Source: Brachyhypopomus gauderio (Eukaryota > Chordata > Actinopteri > Gymnotiformes > Hypopomidae). Taken from it: a stretch of DNA of 64,000 bases. The stretch is taken from assembly GCF_052324685.1 (NCBI RefSeq), contig NC_135228.1:12219027-12283026 (forward strand). Reading direction: 5' to 3'. Positions within the stretch are counted from its first letter, which is position 1, and each line of letters starts with the position of its first letter. This document shows positions 26,560 through 46,565 of this stretch, piece after piece. Made by a program: the position numbers and the translations under genes. Below the pieces are notes generated by a model that saw only the letters and a program-made list of their open reading frames with translations, ran no database searches and was not told where the DNA came from.

Positions 26560-28201
26560 CTACTCATTCTTATATGACAGAATCCAAATTAAAACAGTGT
26601 AATTCTAGTTACAATTATAAGAAGTCTGATGGATGTAATTCCTACAGACTCCTAACGGACTTGAACAACAGCCTATGCATGACAGTATATTCATTCATGT
26701 CTGAGTAAACTGCACACATTTAATTGGAATTACAGACTGACCCCAGAAAATAATTTCAGTAGTATAATGGTCAGTATAATCGGCACTAGTACGAATGACT
26801 AATACAACGCTGTGATAGATGTTACCTGAGAATTTGTTTCTGATTTTTTTTCTACTGACATATTCGCAAGGGTAAAGACATTTAGCTAAATGCGAACATA
26901 ATAACAACGACGTTTAACTGAAGCGTTATTCAGCACATTGTTTAAACATACATTCGTGTTAGACCAGATCCCAGTAACAACTGTTAACACAGGTAAACGT
27001 TCCGGAAATTGCGTGCAGAACGTGAACACCGCAAAGCACCCACTGGTAACAGTATTCTTTCCAAAATAAAAGTTAAAAAATACGATTAATTTTCAAAATA
27101 AAGGTTCAAGATATGGCATGATTCTTTAAAAATCTGAATATATTACACAAAAGCCTGCACACTATTCCAAAGGTTTGCAAAAAAGTTTAAACAAGAACTA
27201 ACAAAAAATTGCAATACACTGTAAATATTTCAGCTACAAAACAAATCTTCCACAGTATATAAACACTCAACTCTGTGGACTGTTCTATCCACCAACTACT
27301 GTTTGGACAGTATTTTCTTGGAGATAACTCTACTCTAGGAAAAAAAAATTACATTACAATTGTAATTCCAATTACATTCCAATTGGAAAATACAACTTGA
27401 CTTGAAAAATTAATTCACACACAACAACAGGTCATAGGTCCAGAACATTCAATTAATTCATATGAAGAAAATTGTAGATTGTAAATTGAACCTGCATTCA
27501 GCCTACAAACTGTATGCAGACTTTCATACAGCCATCTTATAATAATCAGTGTTTACTGAGTAGTTCGTGCACATCTCCTCAGTTAACCCAGCAGGTGGGA
27601 GTGTCAACTTAATTGGTGTAGGTTTACATACAACCCAGCAGGAGGCGTTGCAACCATTTTATTGAACGGTATAAAGAGTCTATAGGACTGTAGTACAAAT
27701 TCAGTGCAAATACCAATTCATTAGGCTCGTGTAGGTGATACAGCCTCAGCCTGCTTGCAATACTATGCAATACTATGCATGAATCAGTTAACGTTTCTGA
27801 ACTTTTAATAGCTCTGTTAATGAAGACCATTTTCTATCTTTCACGGTGCTAACCTACCTCATTCAGACAGTGGTGGCTACTTGTTTTGTGACAGTATAAA
27901 AATGCATAGGAGGTTGAATTGTAATGTCCTTATAATTTTAATGCAATTACTCACTATAAAACAAACCTAACATGTCGGCCTATTTTTAAACATTTAAAGA
28001 AAAAACAGAATTAACTAATGTATATAGTTATATTGAATGTATATAGACTTACATTCAATGTTACGTTACGCTTACAAAGTAGGCTATTTTGTCCTGAAGA
28101 CCATGAAAACTAATTACAAGTAATTCTGAGCCTTTTCTATAAATACTATGAATCTACTAAAACACGCATCAACTTACCGAGGAAGTAAAGGCAAACGACA
28201 T
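22226..28201 (-). CDS. hmbs: Hydroxymethylbilane synthase (porphobilinogen deaminase)
   Basis: Third enzyme of haem synthesis. In the cytosol it joins four porphobilinogen molecules into hydroxymethylbilane using a covalently bound dipyrromethane cofactor. Coding exons are 28201-28178, 26081-26028, 25799-25727, 25438-25389, 25118-25063, 24906-24829, 24625-24548, 24412-24337, 24225-24112, 23974-23936, 23742-23623, 23494-23441, 22846-22760 and 22399-22226. They give 358 aa, against 361 in human. Seen in the protein: [11 protein letters not shown] opening domain 1, VVHSLKDLP with the catalytic aspartate (about residue 96), [11 protein letters not shown] with cofactor-binding arginines, and [11 protein letters not shown] with the cofactor-attaching cysteine (about residue 258). 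The C-terminus is [20 protein letters not shown]. The first exon supplies only eight codons (MSFAFTSS), as in the mammalian housekeeping form. A possible alternative exon lies in the large first intron and is listed separately. Confidence 0.97.
26226..26291 (-). other. hmbs: Candidate alternative hmbs exon (in-frame, 22 codons)
   Basis: A 66-bp stretch in intron 1 is bounded by CACAG and a strong donor (AGG then GTAAGAGG). It is open throughout in the phase that joins both exon 1 and exon 2. As a cassette it would insert [12 protein letters not shown] then [10 protein letters not shown]; as a first exon it offers ATG at 26,253-26,255 ([10 protein letters not shown], then [13 protein letters not shown]). 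Its first codons, HQDCSIT, resemble the start of exon 2, HEDCRVS, so it may be an old exon duplication. The acceptor has a poor pyrimidine tract, which favours the first-exon reading. This is inference: no transcript evidence is available here. Confidence 0.45.
26404..26410 (+). promoter_or_regulatory. GATA motif upstream of the alternative hmbs exon
   Basis: TGATAAG, a full WGATAR match, lies about 115 bp upstream of the candidate alternative exon in hmbs intron 1. Mammalian HMBS has an erythroid promoter in intron 1 driven by GATA-1, NF-E2 and CACCC sites; the placement here is analogous. A run of five Cs (TACCCCCAT on the minus strand) lies between the motif and the exon. Confidence 0.35.
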
Positions 28202-28204
28202 GGC

Positions 28205-28267
28205 TTAGTATAAAATAGAGACCGGCGCTAGGACCATGGTGATCGCATTGTAGGAAGCCTCCAGCAT
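28205..28267 (-). other. Upstream ORF (20 codons) ahead of the hmbs start
   Basis: An ATG in a fair context (AACCATGC) opens 20 codons and stops at TAA three bases before the main start (TAAGCCATG). The uORF is in the same frame as hmbs. It matters only if transcription starts upstream of 28,267. The nearby TTTTATACT could instead be a core-promoter element, in which case the uORF is not transcribed. Confidence 0.3.
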
Positions 28268-31200
28268 GGTTTCCACGCGCATACTGTTACATCAATAGTG
28301 TTGTGTTGGCCACTGACGTTGTCTAGAGGAGGGTATATGTGAGTCAGAATTTTAGAGACGTTCTGTGAGCGGTAAAAATAAACTGCAATTATTTGAGGAG
28401 ATGGAGAACACAGATTCTAACTGTAAGTACCAGTTTCGCTTAGGCTACTTAAAACACTTTAATAGGTGTTTACAGGTTAAATTAATTGTAACATTGCATG
28501 CAGGTCTATACCGTTTGCTTGCTACAGTGAAGAACCCTTTTGTGAATTTACAGATGTTGTCTATGATCAAATTAACGTCTCGTTGGTTTTACGTGCATTA
28601 CGTTTTGTAGTGGCATTATAGCCAAGAATGGCAGAAAGCAGTAATGATGATATCCGTACGCTGTAACAGAATGCAACAAAATTAGTAAAATTAGACAGAC
28701 AATGTGGAAGGGCATTTTTCATTTCTTTATGTTTTACTTTTATTTTCTATTTTCATCCTAGTTGTACATCTGACTTATCCATCAGTTCATCTTTCCTATC
28801 TCAGGTTGAGGGCCAGGCCAAGATCATGTTTATTTATGACCTGCAAGAAAATATCTTTACTTCACATAAAAAAATCTGGAGAGTATGTTAAACTGTGTTT
28901 GCTGTGTGGGTGCCAGTAAACAACAGCCCCATCCACAAAGTGCTGGTTACTCTTTTTAGTGTCTGAATCAGTTGGAAACTTCCCTTTTGGGTGTGCAAGC
29001 TTTTCTTCTCTGTTCAATAGGTAGATCTGCTTAGGTGTGGTGAGCACTACATCTGGACTGAAAACATGAAAGTGTGTATAGGAAAGCCAGTGTAGGTAGG
29101 AAAGTGCTTTTTTTGTTCCAAGCAGTTACAATAGGTAGCATTTTGCAGTTAAAAAGAACCCCTTCAATTTAGTAAAAATAATACAATTTATTTAGAGTAC
29201 GTTAAGTAAGACATATATATCTTGTTAGATCGTAAGACATTTGGACGTGCAGTATAAATATTAGCCTGCTATAATTCAGTATGCTGAAATATGCACTACA
29301 CTGAAAGTGCTGTTAGATCATTTTATCATGTAGGTTCAGCATGTGAAGTTAATTCAAGTCATCTTTAGATTAATGAGATATGCTTTGAAGGGCAACTAAA
29401 ATGTGTACAGCAACTATGGTGAAAATAATTTTTGCATGGTGTAAAGCTTCAAGGAAAATAATTAAAATGCAGTTTGAATTACATATGTGACAAAGTTTCT
29501 CATATTATTGGATTAATGAAATATACCGTATATTGTATTACTTTATAGTTGTTATATTTCTAACATTTAAAAAATGAATAAAATAGATCAACATGAAAAC
29601 ACAGGTTTTGTACCATTGGATCAGTAACAAGGTTCAGTGACATTATTCAACAATCACAGGTCACAGAAGTATGTCCGTGAGATTTCTTGTGATTTATAGA
29701 TAGCAAATAAGTGGTCTGAGATTTGCACCAACATCCTCTCCTCCACATTGCACACATCTATAAATACCCACAGTTAGAGACAAAGGCTCTACTCATTTGC
29801 TGCCTGCAAACCCTGATGAGTCCACACAGGCCTTACAGTGTCTCTTACACTGGCATTTCTCAGTATGAGAAGGACAGAACACTGGCTGTCAAGAGTAGCC
29901 CTTCTACATAACCCTTTAAGGGTTAGGGGAGGACATGACTAGTCAAACCCAAGCTGAAATGGCCTTTGTGATTTGGTCACTCACCCCTCTTTGACTCACA
30001 TCCTCAAAGAGCGGATATCAAAGCTAAACTTCCCATGGGTTAATAGCAGATTTCTGGTCAGTGTGTCAGCATCGTAATAATATAGGCTGGTCCATAGTGT
30101 TTGAGAGATGCCTCTCCTCAATCACCAACTCTTACCTGGGAATGCTCCATATAAAACTGATTTGAAAAGCAATTATCCTAGAGATTAAGTCTCATAATGA
30201 CACTAAAAGCCTTTGCCAGTGTGGATGAGGATGATTTCATCTTTTTATTTCCTGCCAAAAATTTGACTTCAACTACTATAAAAATGCCTCAACACAGACT
30301 TCAGTTTTTCTTTTACATGTGCAAAAAATTCTACATTTGTTTATTTCTGTCAAGATGGGGTGCTGAGTGTACGTTAACGAGAAATAAAATTAACTTTTTT
30401 TATTTTATCAAATGGCTGCAATGAAACAAAGAATAAAAAATTTAAAGGGGTCTGAATACATTCCCACTGGTAATCAGACCAGCAGATTAGGATCTGGATT
30501 AGGCGAAGCAGCTTATTCCACCATTGAGGTAATACACATGAAAAGAGTGTGAATACTTTGTCTCATGGTGAAGGTGTTTTCAGTCACTGTTCCCAGACTG
30601 TGGGCAGAGACACAGGTCTGTTTAAGTGACTTTATGAAGGCAGGAACTCCACTGGATGCTCTGGAGGCAATTAAGATTGTACTTGATCTTTAAAAGGTTC
30701 TTAAAAGCCTCTCATACATGTTTTGAAATTATGTAAATACCCAATCAGCATGCAATATACCTCATGTGATTAACAGATTAATAAAGACCATTCAGAAAAC
30801 CATTTAGTCTTGCCCTTAACATACTGTGTGTTTTCTGTGTTAAACACAATCACTTGCTTTGAATCTGTTATATGGTGTTCTACGGTGCTGGGATTTGCTG
30901 AAGGTAGTCGTGGGAAGTAGCCCTCTTTGTACAGGTTGTTGTGAGTGGACTTTGCTTCTGCACAAATTGAATTCTTATGGCATAGATCTTATTACTGCAG
31001 TGCCATGTAGGAACTTCAGGGGAATAAAACACCTTGAATGAGACACGTTTTGCTGCCTGGTCCTGACCTTACTGGATTCAAATAGGCAAAATGCTTTCTA
31101 AATGTATTGCTTTAATTGTTAATCACCATTAGAAATCACTGGTTGTAAAGGCTATAGCATGTATACAGCTAAAAAAATTGACTTCTCTGCCAAGAAACAC

Positions 31201-34200
31201 TATAAGCTGATTTACTTCTCACTGGGAAATCTAAGAGGCTGCTGTTGCCACATTCTTCACATTAGCGTTTGCACTCGGTTTACACATCAAATATTGTGAC
31301 CTCAACCAATTTTCCCAGGATCCCCGAGCCATTAATACACAGCAATATCCACATCTTCAAAGGTCTGATCTCCTCCCTTTTCAGCTCTGCAGCTTTTTTC
31401 AATATGTGCCTCTTGGTCTGTAATTAACTTCACCCAATAAGCTGTCATCCACTAAAATAGTCAACCTTCTATTATGCCACCCTTTGCTAAGACCCTTCAG
31501 TCTCCATGTGACCTTGAATGGTGTGCACAAAAGCCTCCTCTATGTGCCACTCCTACATATGCATGTTCAGGAGCTTGGTGCACGTGGCGTTGACCCTCAG
31601 AATGGAACTTGGAACAGCTGACGAGCCTCTTTAGGGAGTGTGCTTCTCTCAGTATCCAGTGTTGGAAAGACGGAGAACATCCGAAACCTCGTACCAGTTT
31701 CAGCATTGCCATCCCACTGGTTTCTGAAATGATCCCAGCATGATTTATGGATGAGATCACTAAAGAGGCTGGTGGTGTATAAAGCAGCAAGAGGCATCGC
31801 TGCTTAGCATGTCATTTGGGGGAATCTACAGAGTAGAGGAATAGGAAGCAGAAGGTTGGCGTTGATAGAAAGTGCTTTCGTCAACCCAGACAGGAAACCA
31901 CAGCTGCAGGATATATCCTCTGGCCCACAGAGCCACTGACTCTGGACACCACAGCTGCTCTCAAACGCCTTGATCCATGAATGTATTGTATATGTTTGTG
32001 TGTATGTGTGAGTGCACATGTGTGCAAGTGAGCAAATGATTGTTTGTCTTGCATTCTTGAGTTCTCCACATTGCATTGTCTCCTTTCCTCAATAGTGATC
32101 TCACAGTCTAATTTTGGCCATCAAAATAGTGCATTGTTGAAAGAGATATCAGTTTAAGATGTTGGCCAAACCAGAGGGTGTGAGTTGACAGTGTTATAGT
32201 GTTTCACCTCGCCCCCTTTCTTTTTTCCTGTGAATAAAGATATGAATGAAAACATTCTTACAGAAGATGTGACAGTTAAATATGGCAGCAGGCTCACAAA
32301 CATTTGATCCAATATTGGGGTTATACTGTTGAGTAGAAGTACAGGAGTGCCATAAAACAATGAGAGCTCAGAACTTAGCTGACTTAGCAGGGGCTGTAAA
32401 TCCCATCCAGGTTCTGGAGTGTGACAGCGGGTGGGGGGGGGTTAGACAGTGAACCGAGCTGAAGGGTGTTGTGTGGGAAAGAGATTTCCTCAGAAACAGG
32501 ACGGGTCACTCCCTCATTCAAGTTAGAGTGCAACTCCCAGACAATGGTCCTCTAGAGAGCCACAGACTTATGTTTGCTTGTTGCTCCATTGTCAATACAA
32601 TAAAAAACAAAGATATCCTACTTTCTGCTCTCTGAGCTTCCGCCAACTATTCAACTTCCTCCTATCTCTTTTGGAGCTTACTCACACACTACCACTTCCT
32701 CCTCTCAAGGAGAGACAAAAAACCATGTCCTGAGGAAACAACCTGTTGTCCATTAAGTGTTCTTAGTAAAAAAAATACATTTAACTCTGATTGCATACTG
32801 ATTGTGTTCTATTAAATGGGATCAGTCAATACATGCACATAGCATTTGATTGCAGTAGCATCTGAAGTCTATTAATGTTATTGCAGAGCTTTTGATACTT
32901 TAAACAGGAATTTCTGAATTCTGGTTTAGCTAAACCTGTGGATGATAACCTTCATAAGTCTGTGAATAAGTTAATTTACTTTCTATAAGGTACCCTCTAC
33001 CAGACAAGTAAAACACTGAGTCATTGTTTAAGCAAAGAAGACCAAAACTACTGTCAAATGGCTTTCTTCTTTTTTGTTGTTTCTTTAAATTCAGCCAGAG
33101 AAAGGAACTGGAATGATGAGGAGAACAGAAGGATGAGGAAGGTGGGGGTGGCTAAAATACAGAAAGAGTGAAGCATGTTTGACCCTTCTGATAAAGCTGT
33201 GATTAAGGGGGACTAAATAGCCAATCTGCCCTGTCAAGCCACAGAGACAATACACACAATCTCACACTAGCAATGTGAACTAAGACTACATTCTACTGGA
33301 AAGCAGTTCTGCTGTAGTGTGGATTATCTCAGCAAGTCTGATTGCATCTCATTTTTGGAAGATGCTGGTCTCCTAGTCCCCTCCCCACCCTCAGCTGTTG
33401 AGTGTGGTAAGAGCTACGTTGCTTTCTTTTCTTGGCAGCTCTGCAGTTTCTGAGTGCTTAGCTTCCAAACGCAGGGCACCATTTGAAATGCCTCTCTGTG
33501 ATTCATGTGCATGAGTTGTCTCCCCTGAATTGTCCTGTCCTTCAGTGACCCTTGCTTGATTTGATTAACTATTTCACGTGTATCAGAATAGATGGCATGA
33601 TCCTGTTTGCTTTGGGGTTGTGAATTTGACTTGCTTTTCTGAGCAAAAATGTTGTTTGTGTTTTGGTTTATATTTCATGTGGAAATGCACAAGCAAAACT
33701 CTTGTAGCCATGTATTGTAGTTACTATTCTTGCACAAGAATAATGATCAGTTCAGTCAAGCTGAATGAATAGCACATACTCTAATCTTTGTCAACAATGA
33801 GATGTTTTTCTCTCTCTTCTTACTAGAGCATGGGTGTGGTGTGAAGTGTTCACATATGTTATTCAGTTGGGCCATGATTCAGATTTAGCTTTTACCAGAT
33901 AAGATAAGGACAACAATGATTACTTCAATCTAGTATTTCAGGGACCATGTAACCCTAAACAAGGCTCAATAGAAGAGCACTGGATAAGTGGATATCTTAC
34001 AATTAAACTTCACTGTGTTGTTTGCATTTCAAGTGAGAAATTGTCATCCAACTGGAGAGCACAGGCTTAAGTAGAATTAGTCATGATGACATTTGCCAAT
34101 GAGAAGAATATTTGAGAGGGGTTTTGCCTGTTGCTGCATATAATTGGAGTGTTTAGCTGTAGCAGATCCAGCACAGCTCTCCTCGAATAAACGTGACTGG

Positions 34201-35056
34201 ATAAGACATGAAAGTGCATGGATTTAATATGTGAGGAAACCCCTGGAATGTGATCACAGTTCCTCTGTCATCACCGCCAGTTTGGTTTAATGGGGAATTT
34301 AGCAAAATAGTTGCTGTAAGCAACTGTAAGTTGTAAGTTGGAACCGAGTCAAATGAAAACAAAATGTGATGAATATTAAAGAAAACAATAGGATGAGTTA
34401 ATTTTATCAGAGCCTCTGACTGAAATATTGGGGAAAAGACACAGAACCAGCTCAATAACTTTTGGAAGACATGTAAAACATAATTCATCATCAGTTGTCA
34501 CATACATTCAACACCAAAGCATTCAGAAATAAGTAAATCTTTAGACCCAGATTTTTTTTGAAGAGGGTTGTTTCCTGTGTTTGTTATGATTTACACAAAG
34601 TGTTGGTGTTATTAATTTAACCCAATCTTGGGAGAACACTGCTATATGAAAGCAGTTCAGGTCATGCCTGTCTCGTTGCTTGTATATTTCAAGCTGCATT
34701 AGTTTCTTCAGCTTGGTTGTGCTTGACAGCCAGCTGAAATACCCAGATGTCCACTTTCGACAGCTGAGAACCTTTCCCTCACTCCCATGTTGTCTAGCCT
34801 TATGGGCTGGATGTAAGAGAACCACCCCTCTAACACACCAATTACACTCAGAATTGTATTTCACATTTCCTCCTAAGAAATTGCAAACTGCAATCATAGT
34901 ATTAAAACTTGAGGTGTGTCTTGATATAGCTTGAGATAGTATTTCTAAATTGCCATATATGCTGTTATTCTGAAAAAGTGTTTGAATCACTGTGATGATC
35001 GGAATAAGCTTAGTCACTCTGTCACTGAAACCTATTTTGTGTGTGTCTGCAAAGCC
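28268..35056. other. Intergenic region between divergent hmbs and afap1l1
   Basis: About 6.8 kb holding the divergent promoters of hmbs (left) and afap1l1 (right). Any upstream untranslated afap1l1 exon would be here, but none could be identified. Frames of up to about 100 codons occur in the interior and up to 174 codons at the right edge on the opposite strand; none resembles a known protein. No clear transposon is recognised. Confidence 0.55.
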
Positions 35057-41896
<6,840 letters not shown>

Positions 41897-42313
41897 TATT
41901 AAAACATACTGAAGAAACTGTTAAATGATCAGTTGTCTGAAGTGTCCATGGTGTGATTTGTATGAAGAAATTACTTTCAGCGGTGATTCCATCTGACCCT
42001 ATACATACATGTACATGGGGGTAAGTCAATGTAGCACTGTGTGGACCATGGACCAGTTAGCAGCTGTCTTTAGTTACATGTGTGTACAGATGGTGTTTTT
42101 CAACATTTTGTGGTGTTGTGTTGTATATTAAGTATGCATTATTTTTTTTAAAGAATTAATCTCTATCGAGAGTATTAAAGTCATAATTATATAAGTGGAG
42201 ATTAATCAGCATGATATTTCATGTATCTGCCAGTACCATTTTTGTTTTACACTACATTTAATCATAAACGTGGATGACAGTAGATAACCTGTTCATTCTG
42301 TTTATGCTCACAA

Positions 42314-42319
42314 AATAAA
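42314..42319 (+). other. afap1l1: Candidate poly(A) signal for afap1l1
   Basis: AATAAA on the sense strand, about 420 nt after the stop codon. Confidence 0.4.
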
Positions 42320-43202
42320 TATTCAGTTCTCAAATAGTGGCCTATCTAAAAATAACTGGCAACCAACAAATAAATCGTACATGCTGAAGACTTTTATGTG
42401 TCTTGTATATGTATATAAAATCAGAATAAGGAATTGTGAATTTCTGTAGTTTAGAAATAAAAATGAAGTGTAATGCCATATAGCTGTTAAAGTATGCTAA
42501 ATAGTTCATTATTTAGCACTGTAATTAATCTTTTTTACCATGGCACTTAATTTACCTGCATTATTTATTTATTTCTACTTTGTACATAAAACAGTATTTG
42601 ATGTTGATAAGCCCCATGGTTGATGTTTGCCTTCTTTCTGTGTCATTAAGCACTCAATGTTTCTCCTTTAAAATGAAGAAGAAATGCTCTTTCTTGTTGG
42701 TTATGTCAACAGCCTGAAGTAATAAACTGTGATTGTCCATCATGCTCCACCACTTTGCAAGAGAAACTTTAGAAAGTTTGGCTATGTTCACAGCCTTCTG
42801 ATTTACTCTTAAGTAACTTAGTTCCTTAATACTGGTCCCATATATTTTTATTGTACAAGGATAGGTATCAATCAAGGTCAAAACCTACACACATACAAAA
42901 CAGAAATTCCATAAAAGTCAGATATCTACAGTATTCCCATGCATTGTTGTAATCTGACTAATTCATGTTTAACTTGTTTAAGTTTTACATACTTTTTTAG
43001 TAGTCCAAAAGACATTTTACTCTTTTACGTCACTTGTTTACGTCTTGTTGTGAAACTGTATACGCGTCACATTCTAATTTCAAGTACTCTCGGAGGCCCT
43101 GCATATCTACACAATCTTGCAATCTCAGGAGAGTGACACAACCTGTCTTTCAATAAAAACCTAAACTAGAGTCGTGCCTCTTCAGAAGAGCTGGCCATAC
43201 TC

Positions 43203-43380
43203 ACATACAGAATAAGCCGTCCCTTGCATATGAATTACACGCTGTTAATGGTGACTGCAGGAGGTTGCATTTATACGGGACAATGACAAAGCTACGTGTG
43301 AGATGCAATAAGTGGTTAAGGTTCACAGTTCGCAACACAAATCCCACTGTTCCTTGTATCAAATTAACCCTTCAAGAATT
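43203..43380. repeat. Diverged direct-repeat unit left of the transposon stack
   Basis: Reads GCCGTCCCTTGCATATGAAT ... TTAATGGT ... GTGTGAGATGCAA ... AAATCCC. It resembles, in the same orientation and order, 47,210-47,370 and more weakly 47,020-47,150 on the other side of the stack. Identity is only moderate. Its relation to the piggyBac-like element is unclear. Confidence 0.35.
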
Positions 43381-43524
43381 GTAGAGCTAAAAATGTAAAA
43401 ACACTTTACGAATACTAATATCTCTTTAAGGACACTCTACTACACACTACACTCTTCTCGCCAACAAATTGGTGACACCCCCCCCCCCCCCCCTAAAAAA
43501 GTCAACATTGCCAGAAATTTAGAT

Positions 43525-43600
43525 TCAAGTTAGCTTTATTGGTATATGCACAGTAAAGAAACGTGTTGCTCTGTACAATGAAATAGTACTAAAGCAAGTA
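43525..43600. repeat. TTTATTGG...CAATGAAAT repeat-like segment
   Basis: AAGTTAGCTTTATTGGTATA followed by GTACAATGAAATAGT has the wording of a repeat tail that I recognise as common in fish genomes. It lies next to the piggyBac-like remnant and after a C run at about 43,478-43,492. No family name can be given. Confidence 0.35.
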
Positions 43601-44800
43601 ATAAAAGATAAAATAAGCATGCAACAATACAATAAAAGTATTCATAAATAGAAATGTAAACTATACAGAAATTAACTATGCTAATAAGCCTATGTACATA
43701 CAGTCATTGTGCAGTAGTGTGCTACATTGCTTGTTGTCAGACTGGTATGAAAACCCAATAGACTCAGCACACTTATAAATTGTCTGAACACACCTGGCAC
43801 TGCCACAACATTTCCTCTCTGCATTTGCCACATGTGAACCTATTACAAGAAATGCAACGGTTAGTGGCACTATTCTTGCAGCAACACTTAACCTGGCACA
43901 AAGCCCTTTTCCCTGTGTCAGGTGTGGGTGGTTGCTGCTAAACGTTTTCCTTACACACCTCCTTGGCTTGGCTGCCATATGAGACTGTGCAAGCTCTCTT
44001 GCAAGCTTCACCAAGAAGTCCGACCGTCTCTTTTAAACCAGTGCATGCCTGAAAAAGCACATATGCATTCAGTGCTGAAATGTCAATCATGTTATAAAAC
44101 TCAGCGACTGGCCAACGCCGTGTTCCTGAATGTACAGTGAGTGTACTTTCGCACCATCTGGTCCATGACATCCACACCACATTTTAGGCTGTTGTAGTCG
44201 GTCATTGTGTTAGGCTTTTTTTTCCATGTGTCCCCAGTCTCCACCATACTGTGCATACTACTGAGGATGCAGACAGTCTTTCTCCGTTTGGGCACGTAAA
44301 TGGTCAGTGTAGCATCAGAGGTTGAAAACACCTGTGTACTGAATTCCTCACGAGTCTGGAAGCTCACGACAAATCTTGTTTACTGTGTCAAGGAGGGTGG
44401 TCTTCCGGCCGAGCAATCATTTTGCTAGTGACAGTGAGGTGAAAAAATTGTCTGAGGTAACAGTTCTTCATTTGTCCATAAATGGTTCCATAAAGTTCAT
44501 CACCTCATTTTCCGATTGTCTTTCCCTCGTGGGACGAGTCTTTGCCAAGAGATGGGATGATGTTGCATACATACTTGGATTTCAGGTCACATGCAACCCA
44601 GAACTTTATCCAAAACTTGTCAGGTTTTGTTGCAATGTACTGAAGAAAACAGCATAACTGGCAAACCAAAATAGGAAATTTAGGAAATCTTACCAGAAGA
44701 GATTTCAGAGTCACTACTCTGATCAAGAATTATTTCTTCTCCATCAGAGTCACAGGGGTTTACTGTACATGGTTGAGGATCATGTCCAAAGCCTGCTGTG

Positions 44801-46565
44801 TAGTGTTGTCACGATACTAAGAATTACAACTTCGATACGATACTTTAAAAAGTATTGAAATTCGATACGATTTTCGATACCAAAGTCAAATACTGTGCTC
44901 ATTTCCGTTTTAAAGGCTTTTTATTTATTTTTTATAAACAAACAAATGAATATTGTATTTTGTTTCACAAATGTCAAATAAATGAAAGGTGTAGTCCCTA
45001 CCACATTAAAACAGAAAAATAAATAATTGCACATTAATATAAATTAACATAAATAATAGTAGTGCACTCTGGAATTCACATTTAGAAGTTAAAAAAGGCT
45101 AGTGCAAAAAGTGTATTTTAAGTATACTTTAAACAACTTTAACTCTTTATGTAACTAAAACTTCAGTATTAGAGTTCAGTATTCATAGATGATTGATCCA
45201 TTGTAGTACGATCACTCTTTTTTTCTCCCTGTATGCTGTCGCACTTACGGCTCTTAAACCAAGAATATGACATTTGCTAGGATACCATAATCGGACACAT
45301 AATTTTGTATGCTATAATACTAGAATTGGGAATAATCACCAACCTCTTGAAATGTTTTGTACAAATATGCGTGCCTTCAGTTGTTTGGCCAGATTCGTTG
45401 TGTTAAGCTAGGTTTAAACTTTCGCGAGTGACCGTAGCGCGCGAGTCCGCACACCTTGTCCGCGTGCTTGAAACAAATATCTGTCTGACTGAACCGTTCT
45501 CTTGTATTACGTTAACAAATACGAGCCTCTTGTAATTCCAGGACGAAACATTAGAGAACGTGAAGACGTTAAAATTGGGCGTTTTGAAAATAAACAACCA
45601 TTAAATAATGTGATAAAAAAGCGAATAATTTCGAGTATATGTATAAATATTTAACTAGTTTAACGTGCTGGGAAATATTGAAATGGACCTTGAAAGTGAC
45701 GTACAAGTGTTTTAATTCCACCTTGTTGGTGTATGAACCCTACAAACATGACTGTTCATTGCGCTGCGGCGCGCGCTAAGTTACAAAATTCTAGAGGTGC
45801 ACGACCTCGCGAATTGACAGCGCGCGAGGCTACCGCGATTACATCATTTTCACCGCGCGGACCCTCGCGCTGCTCGCGGCGCGTCAGGTATAAACCAGGC
45901 TTTAGCGCCCTTCGTTGAAATGTTCCGAAAGCACCAGCACCGCCTGCAAACTGACTTGTTCATGTCCTTCGGTTTTCCATCTGTATCTGCTTCGAATCCA
46001 AAGTATTTCCACACAGCACTTCTGCTGCTTTCCTTGTTTAATTAAGACGAGCTGCGAACACACTGCGTTTGTTTTAGCTGCCATTTCAGCATTACCAACT
46101 GTTCTGTGCATTACGGCACCTTGGGTGGGTCAAACGAAAGCGCATTTTATGTAAAAAGAATCGATTGGCTCCTTTGGTTGGTACAGCTTTAAAGCACCGT
46201 TTGCAGACCGGTTTTGATGTGTCCACGGGGTTGCCATGGCTGTCTGAAATGTATGCAAATAATTCCATATTTCGCTTCGTTCGTGTAGTTTTTCAACAAG
46301 CTGAGGACGGTCCGCAATATTGCTTGTATTATCAGCCATCGTACACGGGTTCTTCTTATTCTGCAGAGAGGAGGCATGCGCTGCACTGCTGTATGCGCAC
46401 ACTGCCCCCGTGTGGCACTCTTTGGAAATACTGCTCTTAAAAAAAAAAAAAAAAAAAAACGCACTTAGTCCTATAGCACCGATACTAAGCAAACTGGGTA
46501 TAGTACCGTTTTTAATGACGAAGTATCGCGATACTACTCTAGTATCGGTATACCGTGCAACACTA
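44801..46565 (-). mobile_element. hAT-superfamily element inserted in the piggyBac-like element
   Basis: The left end is TAGTGTTGTCACGATAC; the reverse-complemented right end is TAGTGTTGCACGGTATAC. They are flanked by a perfect 8-bp target duplication, CTGCTGTG, at 44,793-44,800 and 46,566-46,573, the hAT signature. CGATACGA-type subterminal repeats lie inside the left end. On the minus strand MADNTSNIADRPQLVEKLHE is followed by a BED zinc-finger start, VWKYFGFEADTDGKPKDMNK then SVCRRC. The matching NLAKQLK lies on the other side of a further insertion (45,406-45,901). The rest of the transposase, including the dimerisation region, is absent, so this is a non-autonomous derivative. Without the inserted element it is about 1.27 kb. 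Confidence 0.9.
45406..45901. mobile_element. Harbinger-like MITE nested in the hAT element
   Basis: The 496-bp element has terminal inverted repeats AGCTAGGTTTAAAC and AGCCTGGTTTATAC (11 of 14 match). It is flanked by TTA at 45,403-45,405 and 45,902-45,904, the TWA target duplication of PIF/Harbinger elements. GC-rich subterminal parts are full of GCGCGC/CGCGAG words, in contrast to the AT-rich host element. No coding capacity is seen. It interrupts the BED-finger coding part of the hAT element. Confidence 0.75.

Larger units (their letters stand above)
41897..43400. other. afap1l1 3' UTR and flank
   Basis: AT-rich sequence with AATAAA hexamers at 42,314-42,319 and again near 42,457, fitting 3' ends about 0.4-0.6 kb past the afap1l1 stop. 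No other gene is seen before the transposon stack. Confidence 0.55.
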
